In this document: in pieces, positions 54,182-62,713 of the stretch | Numbering within the stretch: the first letter of the stretch is position 1 | Layout: each line of letters starts with the position of its first letter | Source of the DNA: Streptomyces specialis | GTDB taxonomy: Bacteria; Actinomycetota; Actinomycetes; Streptomycetales; Streptomycetaceae | Assembly (NCBI RefSeq): GCF_001493375.1 | Contig: NZ_LN929895.1 | Location: forward strand, 330,126-394,125 | Length of the DNA stretch: 64,000 nucleotides | Direction: 5' to 3' | The notes under the pieces: model-generated | Seen by the model: the letters and a program-made list of their open reading frames with translations, nothing else | Told to the model about the DNA's origin: nothing | The model's database searches: none | Made by a program: the position numbers and the translations under genes

Positions 54182-55201
54182 TCAGGCCGGGAAGCGGCCA
54201 CGGAGGAACTCGCTGTCCGGCAGATCCGTCACGGGAAGCCCGGCGGCCGACAGCCCGGCACGCAGGGTGCGCATGTGGCGGTCCGGCGCCCGCATGGCGG
54301 GGGCCCGCCGCGGCCCGCCGCCGAATCCGGCGAGCCAGGCCTGGTACTTCCAGATCGTCCGGGTGAGCCCGCCGGTGGCGCTCAGATAGCCGCCCGTCCC
54401 CGCGTCGTGGGCCTGCCGGGGGGGGTTGCCCCGCCAGTAGTCCTCCATCGCCTCGGCCCAGCGGCCGGCGCGTGCCTTGGCGAAGGCCGCGGGGAAGTAC
54501 GTGCTCATCCACTGGGTGTTGCTGGTGCCGGAGAAGCGCAGGTCGAGCACGTCCATCAACGGGACGCAGTGGCCCTCGATGGGGCAACTGATGACCACCT
54601 CACCGGCGAAGTGGTGGTACGTCTCGATCACGCCGGCCGGCAGCGGGTAGCCCTGCTCGGCCTTGATCGCGACGATGTTCGGGATGGTGTCGAGCATCCG
54701 GCGGATCAGCGCCACGGACATGCCCGCGGGGTGGAACCGTTCGAAGCCCCAGCTCGGCAGCGGGAAGATCATCACACCGAGTCCGGTCTGCTCGCAGAAT
54801 CCGCGGGTGTACTCGTAGACGTCGTCCTCGGACTCGGCGCGGAACTGCGGTGGGTACGACAGCAGTGCCAGGTCCGCGCCGGCTTTCTCGGCGAGCCTGG
54901 CGGCGCGGATGTTGTCGGCGAGCGTGCCGAAGGCGGCGTGGAAGAACAGGCCGAGCCGGTCACCCGCGGTGTCCCGCGCGATCGCGGTGAACTCCGCGTT
55001 CTCCTCGGGGGTCAGGTTGACCTCGGCCATGACGAGGGTGTGATCGAAGCCGAGACCGATGATGTGCTCGATGTCGTGGGCGATCGCGGCCCGGTTCAGC
55101 CGGGTCAGGTCCGCGGTGAAGGACGGGATGGTGACGCCGGACACTCCGGTCAGGTTCTCCAGCGCCCATTCGCGCGCTTCGCCGGGTCGGTAGGCGGGCA
55201 T
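54182..55201 (-). CDS. DapA/NanA-family aldolase or dehydratase
   Basis: 339 residues, longer than the usual 290-310. GVSGVTIPSFTADLTRLN at the N terminus, HTLVMAEVNLTPEENAEF, LLSYPPQF, and the probable Schiff-base Lys in PNIVAIKAEQGYP show a class I aldolase TIM barrel of the dihydrodipicolinate synthase family. The context (catabolic operon) suggests cleavage or dehydration of a pathway intermediate rather than lysine synthesis. Substrate unknown. 21 bp before the aldehyde dehydrogenase gene. Confidence 0.85.
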   Translation of the reverse strand: MPAYRPGEAREWALENLTGVSGVTIPSFTADLTRLNRAAIAHDIEHIIGLGFDHTLVMAEVNLTPEENAEFTAIARDTAGDRLGLFFHAAFGTLADNIRAARLAEKAGADLALLSYPPQFRAESEDDVYEYTRGFCEQTGLGVMIFPLPSWGFERFHPAGMSVALIRRMLDTIPNIVAIKAEQGYPLPAGVIETYHHFAGEVVISCPIEGHCVPLMDVLDLRFSGTSNTQWMSTYFPAAFAKARAGRWAEAMEDYWRGNPPRQAHDAGTGGYLSATGGLTRTIWKYQAWLAGFGGGPRRAPAMRAPDRHMRTLRAGLSAAGLPVTDLPDSEFLRGRFPA

Positions 55202-55223
55202 GGTGGCTCCGCTCCCTTCGCTG

Positions 55224-56231
55224 TTACTTGGTGACGGGGGTGACGAGGGCCGGCAGGCGGCGCCCGATCCCGCGTTCGGTGGCCTCGCGGTAGAGGTGCT
55301 CGGCCAGGACGATGTCCTGGAGGGCGGAGCCGACGGACTTGTAGACCAGGATCTGGTCGGGTGACGACCGTCCGGTGACGCGACCGCTGATCAGGTCCGC
55401 GAGCGGGACGAGCCGGGCGTCGATGTCGATCCCGGCGGCCCGGGCGGCGATCATGTCGCCGCTGTCGTCGCGCACTTCCTCGACGACGTCGGCGACGATC
55501 AGGTCGGCCCGGGCGATGGTGGTCGTATCGGCCTCGCGCTGTTCGGGGAGGGTGGACCCGATCGAGACGAGCGTCGTTCCGGGCCGCAGCCAGGCGCCGT
55601 CGATCACCGGGGTCTCGTCGCGCGACCGCGCCGCGCAGATGACCAGGTCCGCTTCCCGTACGGCCGCCTCGGGGGAGTCCACCGCCCGTGCCCGGCCCGT
55701 GACACGGTCCCGGGCGCGCGCGGCGAAGCGCTCGCGGTTGGCCGGGGTGGGGCTGAACACCCGCAACGCGCCGATGTCCCGCACGGCGGCCAGGGCGTCG
55801 ACGTGGTTGGTGGCCTCGAACCCGGCGCCGATCACCCCGACGGAGACCGGTCCGGCCACGGCCAGCCGGTCCGCGGCGAGCGCGGAGGTCGCGGCGGTGC
55901 GCAGACCGGTGACGTGGTGTCCGTCGATCACGGCCAGCAGTTCGGCGGTACGGCGGTCCTGGAGCGTGATGACGTAGCTGACCTCGCCGGTGGCCGTGGC
56001 CGCGGTGATGAGCTTGGCGCCCACGACGTCCCCGGACGTCGACACCGCGGTGAGGCCGCGCAGCCAGACTCCGTCGCCCCGGGCCATGGTGCGCGGCGGC
56101 ACCATCTCCGTGGTGATGGTGCCGCCGTACGCCTCGGCGAGGACGTCGACGGTCCGTTTCCACGCGGTCAGCTCCAGGACGTCGGCGCTGGACAGCGCGA
56201 GGGTCGAGGCGCGGGGCGCGGTGGTGTCCAT
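55224..56231 (-). CDS. Ornithine cyclodeaminase / mu-crystallin family protein
   Basis: 335 residues. The Rossmann segment VGVIGAGFEATNHVDALAAV, substrate-side VPPRTMARGDGVWLRG and ITLQDRRTAELLAVIDGHHV with LRTAATSALAAD are the family pattern. Members act as NAD(P)H-dependent ketimine or amino-acid dehydrogenases or cyclodeaminases. In this operon it may reduce or deaminate an intermediate. It lies 22 bp upstream of the DapA-like gene. Confidence 0.87.
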   Translation of the reverse strand: MDTTAPRASTLALSSADVLELTAWKRTVDVLAEAYGGTITTEMVPPRTMARGDGVWLRGLTAVSTSGDVVGAKLITAATATGEVSYVITLQDRRTAELLAVIDGHHVTGLRTAATSALAADRLAVAGPVSVGVIGAGFEATNHVDALAAVRDIGALRVFSPTPANRERFAARARDRVTGRARAVDSPEAAVREADLVICAARSRDETPVIDGAWLRPGTTLVSIGSTLPEQREADTTTIARADLIVADVVEEVRDDSGDMIAARAAGIDIDARLVPLADLISGRVTGRSSPDQILVYKSVGSALQDIVLAEHLYREATERGIGRRLPALVTPVTK

Positions 56232-56251
56232 GGTGTCGATCCCCTGCCGGT

Positions 56252-56371
56252 TCAGAACGGTTCCGCGAGCGTGGCGACGGGCTTGCCGGGGCGGCCGGGC
56301 GCGATCCCCTCGCCCGCGTGATCGCGGGTCGGGAGTGCGGTGCCGCCGCCGGTGATGAGGGGGTGGGGCAT
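56252..56371 (-). CDS. 39-residue ORF in the catabolic operon
   Basis: MPHPLITGGGTALPTRDHAG and then GRPGKPVATLAEPF, from ATG 56371 with AAGGAG at good spacing. It lies between the VOC dioxygenase and the cyclodeaminase-like gene, which otherwise would be separated by 241 bp. It could be a real small protein or a leader; nothing else recommends it. Confidence 0.4.
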   Translation of the reverse strand: MPHPLITGGGTALPTRDHAGEGIAPGRPGKPVATLAEPF

Positions 56372-56472
56372 GGGAGGTGCTCCTTGCTGGTGATCGGGGC
56401 CGGCCGTGGGCGGCGTCCGCGCGGCCGGGAACCGGGCCGGAGCGCGGTTCGCTCCGGTACCGGCGGGCGGGA

Positions 56473-57411
56473 TCAGACGGGGGGCGGGGGGGAGAGGCCC
56501 TTGTCGACGTCGTTCATCATCTGGCCGTAGACCTCTTCGGCCAGCGGCCCGGCCGTACCCCACTGGTCCTGTGTCTCCGGCTCGGTCACGTCGAGCACGT
56601 GTGGGTGCCAGGTGTCCTCGTCGATCGTCGTGAGCTCGGTCGTGTACTCGATGACGTTGCCGTGCGGGTCGAGGAAGTACGAGAAGGTGTTGTCCCCGAT
56701 GCGGTGCCGGCCGGGGCCCCAGAGCTTTTCGGCGCCCGCGCGCAGCAGGCGGCCGGTGCCGCGCATGTACTCGTCCAGGCCCCGCATGTCGAACGACATG
56801 TGATTGAGCGAGACGTGGGGGCCTTGCGCGAGCCCGATGCTGTGGTGGGCGCTGTTGATCCTCATGAAATAGAACAGATCGCCGTTGACCGGGTGGGCGA
56901 GGGTGTCGGTGTGCCGGAGCGTGAGGTGCTTCTCGTAGAAGGCCCGGGTGCGCGCGATGTCGGGAGAGTTGAGAACGACGTGGGACAGCTTGACCGGGAT
57001 GGACTCGCCCGCCTCGATCTTGCGGTGCTTCCGCGTCTCCACGTCGGCCGAGATCTCGACCACGCGGCCGTCGATGTCGAAGAAACGGAAGCCGTATCCA
57101 CCACCCGGCGTCTGTACGGCATCAGGCTCAGTGATGAGCTGGATGCCGTCGGCTTCCAGGTCCGCCGCGAGTTCGTCGACCTCCGCGCGGTCCTCGGCGC
57201 CGAACGCGACGAGGTCGAGCCGCTTCTCCTCACTCCCGCGCAGCCGCACCGAGTACTGCTCGGGCGAACCCTCGGCCGCCAGGAAGACGAGGTCCTTCTC
57301 CACGTGGACCGGCGTGAGTCCCCATGTCCCGGTGTAGAAACGGGTCTGCGCCGCCAGGTCCGGCACCGCGATGTCGACATGGCGCAGATGGGTCAAGCGG
57401 TAGCCGCTCAT
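56473..57411 (-). CDS. Two-domain VOC protein, extradiol ring-cleavage dioxygenase type
   Basis: 312 residues, the usual length of catechol 2,3-dioxygenase-like extradiol enzymes. Each half has a VOC module (LRHVDIAVPDLAAQTRFY; KLSHVVLNSPDIARTRAFYE). The Fe(II) ligands would be His of LSHVV, His of VSLNHMSFDM and Glu of DPHGNVIEYTTEL. Expected to cleave an aromatic diol with O2. First gene of the reverse operon; the LysR gene is divergent, 123 bp away. Confidence 0.85.
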   Translation of the reverse strand: MSGYRLTHLRHVDIAVPDLAAQTRFYTGTWGLTPVHVEKDLVFLAAEGSPEQYSVRLRGSEEKRLDLVAFGAEDRAEVDELAADLEADGIQLITEPDAVQTPGGGYGFRFFDIDGRVVEISADVETRKHRKIEAGESIPVKLSHVVLNSPDIARTRAFYEKHLTLRHTDTLAHPVNGDLFYFMRINSAHHSIGLAQGPHVSLNHMSFDMRGLDEYMRGTGRLLRAGAEKLWGPGRHRIGDNTFSYFLDPHGNVIEYTTELTTIDEDTWHPHVLDVTEPETQDQWGTAGPLAEEVYGQMMNDVDKGLSPPPPV

Positions 57412-57498
57412 GGCTCGCCCTCCGGGTCCAACGGGGCTGTGTGGTTCTCGTCACCTGGAGTATCGACGGGGCGACCGTCGCTGAGAACCCCGAATCTC

Positions 57499-57515
57499 CT
57501 GATCCGAGGTATCAG
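57499..57515. promoter_or_regulatory. Putative LysR-type binding site
   Basis: CTGAT and ATCAG arms around CCGAGGT in the 123-bp gap between the divergent dioxygenase and LysR genes. The palindrome has the dyad spacing of a LysR recognition site. Confidence 0.5.
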
Positions 57516-57534
57516 TGCTGCTTATGCTCCTGTC

Positions 57535-58482
57535 GTGGAACTCGGCCGGCTCGATCTCAACCTGTTGGTCCCTCTCGACGCGCTTCTGCGGGAGCGCGGC
57601 GTCACCCGCGCGGCAGCCCGCCTCGGACTGAGCCAGCCCGCGCTCAGCGCGTCCCTGCGGCGGTTGAGGCGGCATTTCAACGACGAACTGCTGGTCCGCA
57701 AGGGGAACTCCTACGTCCTCAGCCCGTTCGCCGTGCAGTTGCGGCACCGGCTCACCGAGGCGCTCGGCTCGATCGAGAACGTCTTCGCCGAGCACCCGTC
57801 CTTCGATCCCGGTGCGTCCACCCGTGAGTACCGGATCATCGCGTCGGACTACGCGATTTCCATGATCGGCGGACGGCTGGTCTCGGCGCTCTCCGCGGTC
57901 GCGCCGCACGCCCGCGTGCGTTTCTCGCGCTGGGACCTGGTGACGGCACTGGTCGCGGGGACATCGCTCCTCGACGACATCGACGGCCTGATGCTGCCCC
58001 ACGGGTTCGTTTCCGAGTTCCCGTATCTGGATCTCTTCGCCGACACCTGGACGGGGCTGGTCGCCGTGGAGAACAGGAGTGTCGGCGACGCGCTCACCCT
58101 TGAGCAGGTCAGCTCCCTGCCGTGGGTCGTCGCCTTCCGCGACGACGGGCTCGCCAGCGCGGCGGAGCGGACCCTGCGCCTTCAGGGGATCGAACTCAAC
58201 GTCACCGTCGTGGTCGACAACTTCATGTCCATGCCGGATCTGGTCGCCGACAGCGACCGCGTCGCCCTTGTCCCGACCCGCCTCGCCCACAGGGCCTCCG
58301 CGACCTCCCGGGTCCGCATGGTCGCGCTCCCCCGGACGCCGCCGACGATCATCGAGGCGTTCTGGTGGCACCGTTCACGGACCGGTGACCCGGAGCACAC
58401 GTGGCTCCGCGGTCTGGTCCAGGACGTGGCCGCGTCGCTGGAACCCGCCGGAGCCCCGGCCGGCACCGGCGAGGGCCCCTGA
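57535..58482 (+). CDS. LysR family transcriptional regulator
   Basis: 315 residues from GTG 57535; the frame is open far upstream in the operon's antisense, but the N terminus LGRLDLNLLVPLDALLRERG fixes the start. HTH: VTRAAARLGLSQPALSASLR. The effector domain is of the NodD-like group (EYRIIASDYAISMIGG). It probably controls the divergent dioxygenase operon in response to an aromatic inducer. Residues after 305 are low-complexity. Confidence 0.9.
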   Translation: MELGRLDLNLLVPLDALLRERGVTRAAARLGLSQPALSASLRRLRRHFNDELLVRKGNSYVLSPFAVQLRHRLTEALGSIENVFAEHPSFDPGASTREYRIIASDYAISMIGGRLVSALSAVAPHARVRFSRWDLVTALVAGTSLLDDIDGLMLPHGFVSEFPYLDLFADTWTGLVAVENRSVGDALTLEQVSSLPWVVAFRDDGLASAAERTLRLQGIELNVTVVVDNFMSMPDLVADSDRVALVPTRLAHRASATSRVRMVALPRTPPTIIEAFWWHRSRTGDPEHTWLRGLVQDVAASLEPAGAPAGTGEGP

Positions 58483-58788
58483 GCGTCAGGGCACGGATCA
58501 GGCCCGCCAGGTGCCGAACGGCGTACCGGACCGTGTCCCGCGGGTCATGCCCCGGACGGGTTTGACTCGCGGCTGCCGTAGGTAAGTTGACGGTGTGATG
58601 TGCGTTGAACGGTCGCGCGCTGTCCCAGGCGCCGCGACCGGGTGCGACGTACGTCCTCGGGGGAAACGGAAAGCGCCGCACGGGCGGCGTGGCCGGGGAA
58701 TTGACCCAAGAGGGCGTGCCGCACCAGCGCAGGGCCGACGGCGTCAAGGACTCGGACGTTTCCCTCGATCGACATCGAGGAGGACCCA
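58483..58788. other. Non-coding stretch
   Basis: About 300 bp after the LysR gene with no convincing gene on either strand. It holds the promoter region of the next small membrane protein gene. Confidence 0.4.
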
Positions 58789-59016
58789 GTGCCGTCGAAC
58801 GAGCAGCAGGTTCCGGGCGATGGCGCGCCCGGCAGGAAACCGCGTCGCACCGGTGAGCCGGGTTCGCCCGTTGCCCTGCGCACCCTTGAACTGGTCGGAT
58901 TGCTCGCGATCCTGACCGTCTGCGCCGTTGTCCACACCCTGGCGGGCGCGGCGGCCTTCGGGGCGGTCACCGCCGTCACAGCATCGTTCTTCGCCGCCTG
59001 GCGCACCCGCCGCTGA
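58789..59016 (+). CDS. Small single-pass membrane protein
   Basis: 75 residues from GTG 58789 with GAGGAGGACC upstream. Hydrophilic N-terminal 30 residues, then a hydrophobic stretch (LELVGLLAILTVCAVVHTLA and on to AVTASFFAAW) and a basic end RTRR. Likely one or two transmembrane helices. Unknown role. Confidence 0.6.
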   Translation: MPSNEQQVPGDGAPGRKPRRTGEPGSPVALRTLELVGLLAILTVCAVVHTLAGAAAFGAVTAVTASFFAAWRTRR

Positions 59017-59143
59017 ACGGACCGGAGCGCGTTGTCAGGAAAGGGTGGAAGCAACACCGGTTCCCTGCCGCCGTGTTGACGCTCCCGGACCCCCCGCCGA
59101 GCATGGCGTCAGGTGGCCGGTGTCGTGTCGGACGGAGTCGCAC

Positions 59144-59662
59144 ATGAAGTCGTTGGCCGGGGTGGTGGCTTGTGCCGCCGCCGTCGTGGGGTTGGCGAGT
59201 GTTCCGGGGACCGCGATAGCGGCCGAGCCGGGCGTCGCCGAGCAGTTCACAGTGCAGGTCGTGACGTTGAGGCCGTGCGCGATCCGCACCTTTTCGGTCG
59301 GGTCGGTGACCTTCGAGAGCGACGAGCGGGTCAGGGTGAGCGGCGTGCTGGGAGCCTGGGCGCCGGAGGAGTTGTGCACCCCCTCGTGGGAGCCGTCGAG
59401 CAGCAGCCTCGTGATCTCCGCCCGCAACTACCTTCCGAACAGCGTCGCCGCGGACACCACGAGGATTCCGCTGGAGGCGGCGAAGGGTCCGACCGAGTGG
59501 GTGGCCTTCCAGCGCTATGACGTGACGCTGACCGCGGACGAGTGGGAGTCCATCGTGGGCGTCTCGATCAGCGCCGAATGGCGCCAGGGCGACCACACCA
59601 TGCATGAGTACGAGGGCGAACCGGTGTACATCCCCCTGACCCCGTCCCCGGACGGGACGTGA
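59144..59662 (+). CDS. Secreted hypothetical protein
   Basis: 172 residues from ATG 59144. A typical Sec signal peptide (MKSLAGVVACAAAVVGLASV) with an AXA-like cleavage site after GTAIAA. The mature part is beta-rich with two cysteines (LRPCAIRTFS and EELCTPSWE), which may form a disulphide. Exported; function unknown. Confidence 0.75.
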   Translation: MKSLAGVVACAAAVVGLASVPGTAIAAEPGVAEQFTVQVVTLRPCAIRTFSVGSVTFESDERVRVSGVLGAWAPEELCTPSWEPSSSSLVISARNYLPNSVAADTTRIPLEAAKGPTEWVAFQRYDVTLTADEWESIVGVSISAEWRQGDHTMHEYEGEPVYIPLTPSPDGT

Positions 59663-59686
59663 GGCGCCGTCCCGTCGTCGCCTCCC

Positions 59687-59802
59687 TCAGTCCCGCGGCC
59701 GTGTCGCGACCACCACCGTGGCGGGTGGGTCCTCGGAGGTGGCCAGGTGGGGGAGGAGGCCCGCGTCGGTGAGGGCGTGGGTGGCCAGGGGGGCCTGGGC
59801 CT
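59687..59802 (-). CDS. C-terminal end of an unidentified gene, cut by an adapter
   Basis: The reverse frame reads LATHALTDAGLLPHLATSED, then ATVVVATRPRD to a stop at 59687. The remainder is lost because the assembly enters adapter sequence at 59803. The ending would suit a SAM-dependent methyltransferase, but this is too little to name it. Confidence 0.45.
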
Positions 59803-60058
59803 CTGTCTCTTATAAACAACACCGAGCCCACGGGACAGGGAGAAATCCCGTATGCCGGCTTCTGCCTGAAAAAAAAAACATAAAGACCCGAGACGGTGGC
59901 TACAACCGTGACGTGTATACGCATGTATTTGTTTTGGCGGCCCCGCACGTCACCGCCCTGCCCTCCGCCCGCACGGTCAGGGGGGTGAAAGCGACGGCCC
60001 CCGGCGGGGGGGGGGGCCCCCCCCCCCGGGGGGGGGGGGGCGGGGCCGGCGGGGGCGG
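59803..60058. other. Assembly artefact: Nextera i7 adapter, poly-A and homopolymers
   Basis: From 59803: CTGTCTCTTATA, CCGAGCCCACGGGAC, index AGGGAGAA (59837-59844, one base from the standard AGGCAGAA), then an Illumina flow-cell adapter sequence with errors and a poly-A run to 59878. Noise and G/C homopolymer blocks (60002-60046) follow. The segment 59930-59995 could be genomic but cannot be trusted. Confidence 0.93.
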
Positions 60059-61347
60059 GGGGCGGGGGCGCAGCAGCCGCCGCCGCTGTCGGCGCCCGCC
60101 TCGTCGGACAGACCGGCGCCGCCGCACACGCCGGTCTCGGGCAGGGTCAACTCCACGCGACGCGCCGCCTCGTGGTCACCCGCCAGCGCGGCGGCGATCG
60201 AGCGGACCTGCTCGTGTCCGGTCATCGCGAGGAACGTCGGGGCGCGGCCGTAGGACTTCATCCCGGCCAGGAACAGCCCCTCCTCGGGGTGGGACAGCTC
60301 CGTGACGCCGTGGGGGCGGACCGTGCCGCAGGAGTGGACGTTGGGGTCGATCGACGGCGCCAGCGCGACGGGGGCGGAGAGCCGCTCGTCCAGGCCGAGG
60401 CGGACCTCGGAGAGGAACGACAGGTCGGGGCGCAGCCCCGTCAGCGCGATCACCTCGTCGACCGGCCCGGTGCGGCGGCCGTCGTCCGCCACCAGGACGA
60501 GCCGCTCGCCGTCGCGCTCCACGGCGGCGGTGCGGAACCCGTGGACGGCGGAGGCGTGCCCCGCCTCGACCGCCGCCCGGGCGCGCAGGCCCAGGGCGCC
60601 GCGGGCGGGCAACTGGTCGGCCTCGCCGCCGCCGAAGGTGTCCTCGCCGAGGCCCCGGCGCAGGACCCACACCGCGTGCGTGCCGCTCTCCTCGCGGGCC
60701 AGGTCCGCCAGCCCGGCGAGCGCGGTGAAGGCGGAGGCGCCGGAGCCGACGACGGCGGTGCGCTTCCCGGCGTAACGGGCGCGGACGGCCGGGTCGTCCA
60801 GGTCCGGCACGCGGTAGGCGATCCGGTCGGCCGCCGCGCTCTCGCCCGCCGCCGGGTAGCCGTCGGCGCCCAGCGGGCCGGGCCCGGCCCAGGTGCCGGA
60901 GGCGTCGATCACGGCGCGGGCGGTGACGCGTTCGCCGGTGGCGAGGTGGACGGTGAACGGCCGGCTGTCGCGGCCGGCGTCGACCACGCGGTCGCGGCCG
61001 GCGCGGGCCACCCCGGTCACGCGGGCGCCGTACCGCACCCGGTCGCCGAGGGCGTCGGCCAGGGGCTGGAGATACCGCTCGGCCCACTCGGCCCCGGTGG
61101 GGTAGGCACCCGCCTCCGGCCTGACCCAGCCGGTGGGGGCCAGGAGCTTCGCGGCGGCCGGATCGATCAGCTCCGCCCAGGTCGAGAACAGGCGGACATG
61201 CCCCCATTCCCGCACGGCGGACCCGGCGGCGGGGCCCGCTTCGAGCACGAGCGGGGTGATGCCGCGCCCGGCGAGGTGGGCGGCGGCGGCCAGTCCGACG
61301 GGGCCCGCGCCGATGACGGCGACGGGCGGGCGGGTGGTTTCCGACAT
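60059..61347 (-). CDS. ArsR-linked flavin-dependent monooxygenase (ArsO-like), 3' end obscured
   Basis: From ATG 61347 about 430 residues are readable. FAD motif VAVIGAGPVGLAAAAHLAGR; HVRLFSTWAELI; second nucleotide motif KRTAVVGSGASAFTALAGLA; EVIALTGLRPDLSFL; and GLFLAGMKSYGRAPTF. This is the NAD(P)/FAD oxidoreductase I know from Streptomyces ars clusters. The C terminus with GGGCCAPAP runs into the artefact, so the true stop is unknown. It is divergent from arsR, whose product probably represses it. No arsenite pump or reductase is visible, perhaps lost in the break. Confidence 0.8.
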
Positions 61348-61387
61348 GAAGGGCTCCTTCGCTCCGCGTCTCCGCTGAGGTCTCGTT

Positions 61388-61407
61388 GGATCGATATCCA
61401 TCGATGC
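61388..61407. promoter_or_regulatory. Putative ArsR operator
   Basis: An ATCGAT...ATCGAT dyad (ATCGATATCCATCGAT) lies in the 103-bp gap between the divergent monooxygenase and arsR starts; ATCGGTATCGA follows about 20 bp on. AT-rich dyads of this form are typical ArsR targets. Confidence 0.6.
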
Positions 61408-61450
61408 AGGGAACCTTGCCATCGGTATCGACAGACGTCAACATAGACGC

Positions 61451-61834
61451 ATGTCGAATACGAGACCGGTGGAGCTGCCGCTGCTCCCCTCCGGGGACAC
61501 GGACCAACGGGACACGGTGCCGTGCTGTCCGCCGCTGACCTCGGGGGAGTTGTCGCGGGCGGACGCGGAGCGGATGGCCGTGATGTTCAAGGCGCTGGGC
61601 GATCCGGTGCGCCTGCGGCTGTTCTCGAAAATCGCCGCCCACCCGGGCGGCGAGGCGTGCGTGTGCGACATCCAGGACGTCGGGGTCTCCCAGCCCACCG
61701 TCAGCCACCACTTGAAGAAGCTGCGCGAGGCGGGCCTGCTGACCTCCGAGCGGCGCGGCACCTGGGTCTACTACGCGGTCGCGCCCTCCGTCGTCGCCGC
61801 GATGGCCGCCATGCTCGACCTGCGCGACGCCTGA
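61451..61834 (+). CDS. arsR: ArsR/SmtB metalloregulatory repressor
   Basis: 127 residues. HTH: VSQPTVSHHLKKLREAGLL. GGEACVCDIQDV carries the CxCD metal motif of arsenite-sensing ArsR. A further Cys pair (TVPCCPPL) lies at the N terminus. It winds up as expected (TWVYYAVAPSVVAAM). Divergent from the flavin monooxygenase. Confidence 0.93.
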   Translation: MSNTRPVELPLLPSGDTDQRDTVPCCPPLTSGELSRADAERMAVMFKALGDPVRLRLFSKIAAHPGGEACVCDIQDVGVSQPTVSHHLKKLREAGLLTSERRGTWVYYAVAPSVVAAMAAMLDLRDA

Positions 61835-61925
61835 CCCGCGCGGGGTCCTTCGCCGTACGGGCCGCTGAGCCCCGGATGCCTCGCGCGCCCTGCCCGGGGG
61901 AGCGGCGCGGCGCCACCCCGGCCGG

Positions 61926-62200
61926 ATGGATCCGGCCGTCTCATGGGCACGTCGAATGCCCTCGAACCGGCGCCGCGACCGCCCTGGCGACGGCGCCCGG
62001 CCGTCCGGTCGGCCGCCGCCAGGCCGCCGGCCGCGCTGCCGCCCCGCCGGGCAGGGCTGCCTGCAACGTGCCCTGACCGCCGCGCTGTTGCGCCGCATGG
62101 GCGGCTCCTGGCCCACCTGGTGCACCGGGGTGCGCGTCGCGCCGTTCCGGGCCCACGTCTGGGGCGAGGTGGACGGCGTGCCCGTCGGCGCGGCGGCGCA
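61926..62200 (+). pseudogene. Lasso-peptide B2 (transglutaminase-like protease) remnant
   Basis: The forward frame contains GCLQRALTAALLRRMGGSWP and TWCTGVRVAPFRAHVWGEVD, then GVPVG. This is the core of lasso-peptide maturation protease B2 (catalytic Cys of GCLQR, His of AHVW). The start is not convincing and after 62200 the frame is antisense to another gene. No precursor, B1 or cyclase gene is nearby. Confidence 0.6.
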
Positions 62201-62339
62201 CCATCGCGGTGAGGCCGGACCGGGTGCGGGCCTCGGCCATCAGGAGGCGGGCCTCGTCCTCGGCGAAGACGCAGCCGGCGGAACGGAGTTCGGCGACAAT
62301 GCCGGAGAAGGAGTGGGAGAAGGAGTCGGAAAAGGACAT
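62195..62339 (-). pseudogene. N-terminus of a protein N5-glutamine methyltransferase-like gene
   Basis: From ATG 62339 the minus strand encodes about 48 residues (ELRSAGCVFAEDEARLLMAE, then ARTRSGLTAMVRRRADG) that match the beginning of HemK-like N5-glutamine methyltransferases of Streptomyces. At about 62195 the frame runs into the lasso B2 remnant and the methyltransferase core (NPPY) is missing. Confidence 0.5.
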
Positions 62340-62713
62340 GAAGGGGCCCCTCGGGGGTGCTCCGGGCGCTCCCTCAGCCGGCCTTCGGTGAGAGCGCGCC
62401 ACCTGGACTGCTGGTGGTGATCGGTCTCACCTCCTCCCGCGCTGTCGTGTCGCCCACACCCTAGCCGAGTCGCGACCCGGCCCGGACGGCGATCTGTACG
62501 CTGTGGTCCCGCCGGACGGCCAGGGTCATGGCAATCGTTCGTCTTTTCCGTAACGCTCAGGCTCCTTTCCGTAAGATCTGTGCCCCCAGTCGTGCATGAT
62601 CGGTGCCCACCGGTCCGTGTACGCCCCTTGTCGTCGATGGAGACCGAAGAGAGGACCCGAAGGTCCGTGATGGTTCAGCTCGTTGGGGACGCCCCGCGCC
62701 GGGAGGCGCGGCG

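Noticed and set aside
53000..55234. 744-codon plus-strand open frame
   Set aside because: Antisense to the aldehyde dehydrogenase and DapA-like genes, with shadow composition.
60002..60046. G/C homopolymer block as a structured element
   Set aside because: It directly follows adapter, poly-A and noise; the likely cause is base calling without signal.
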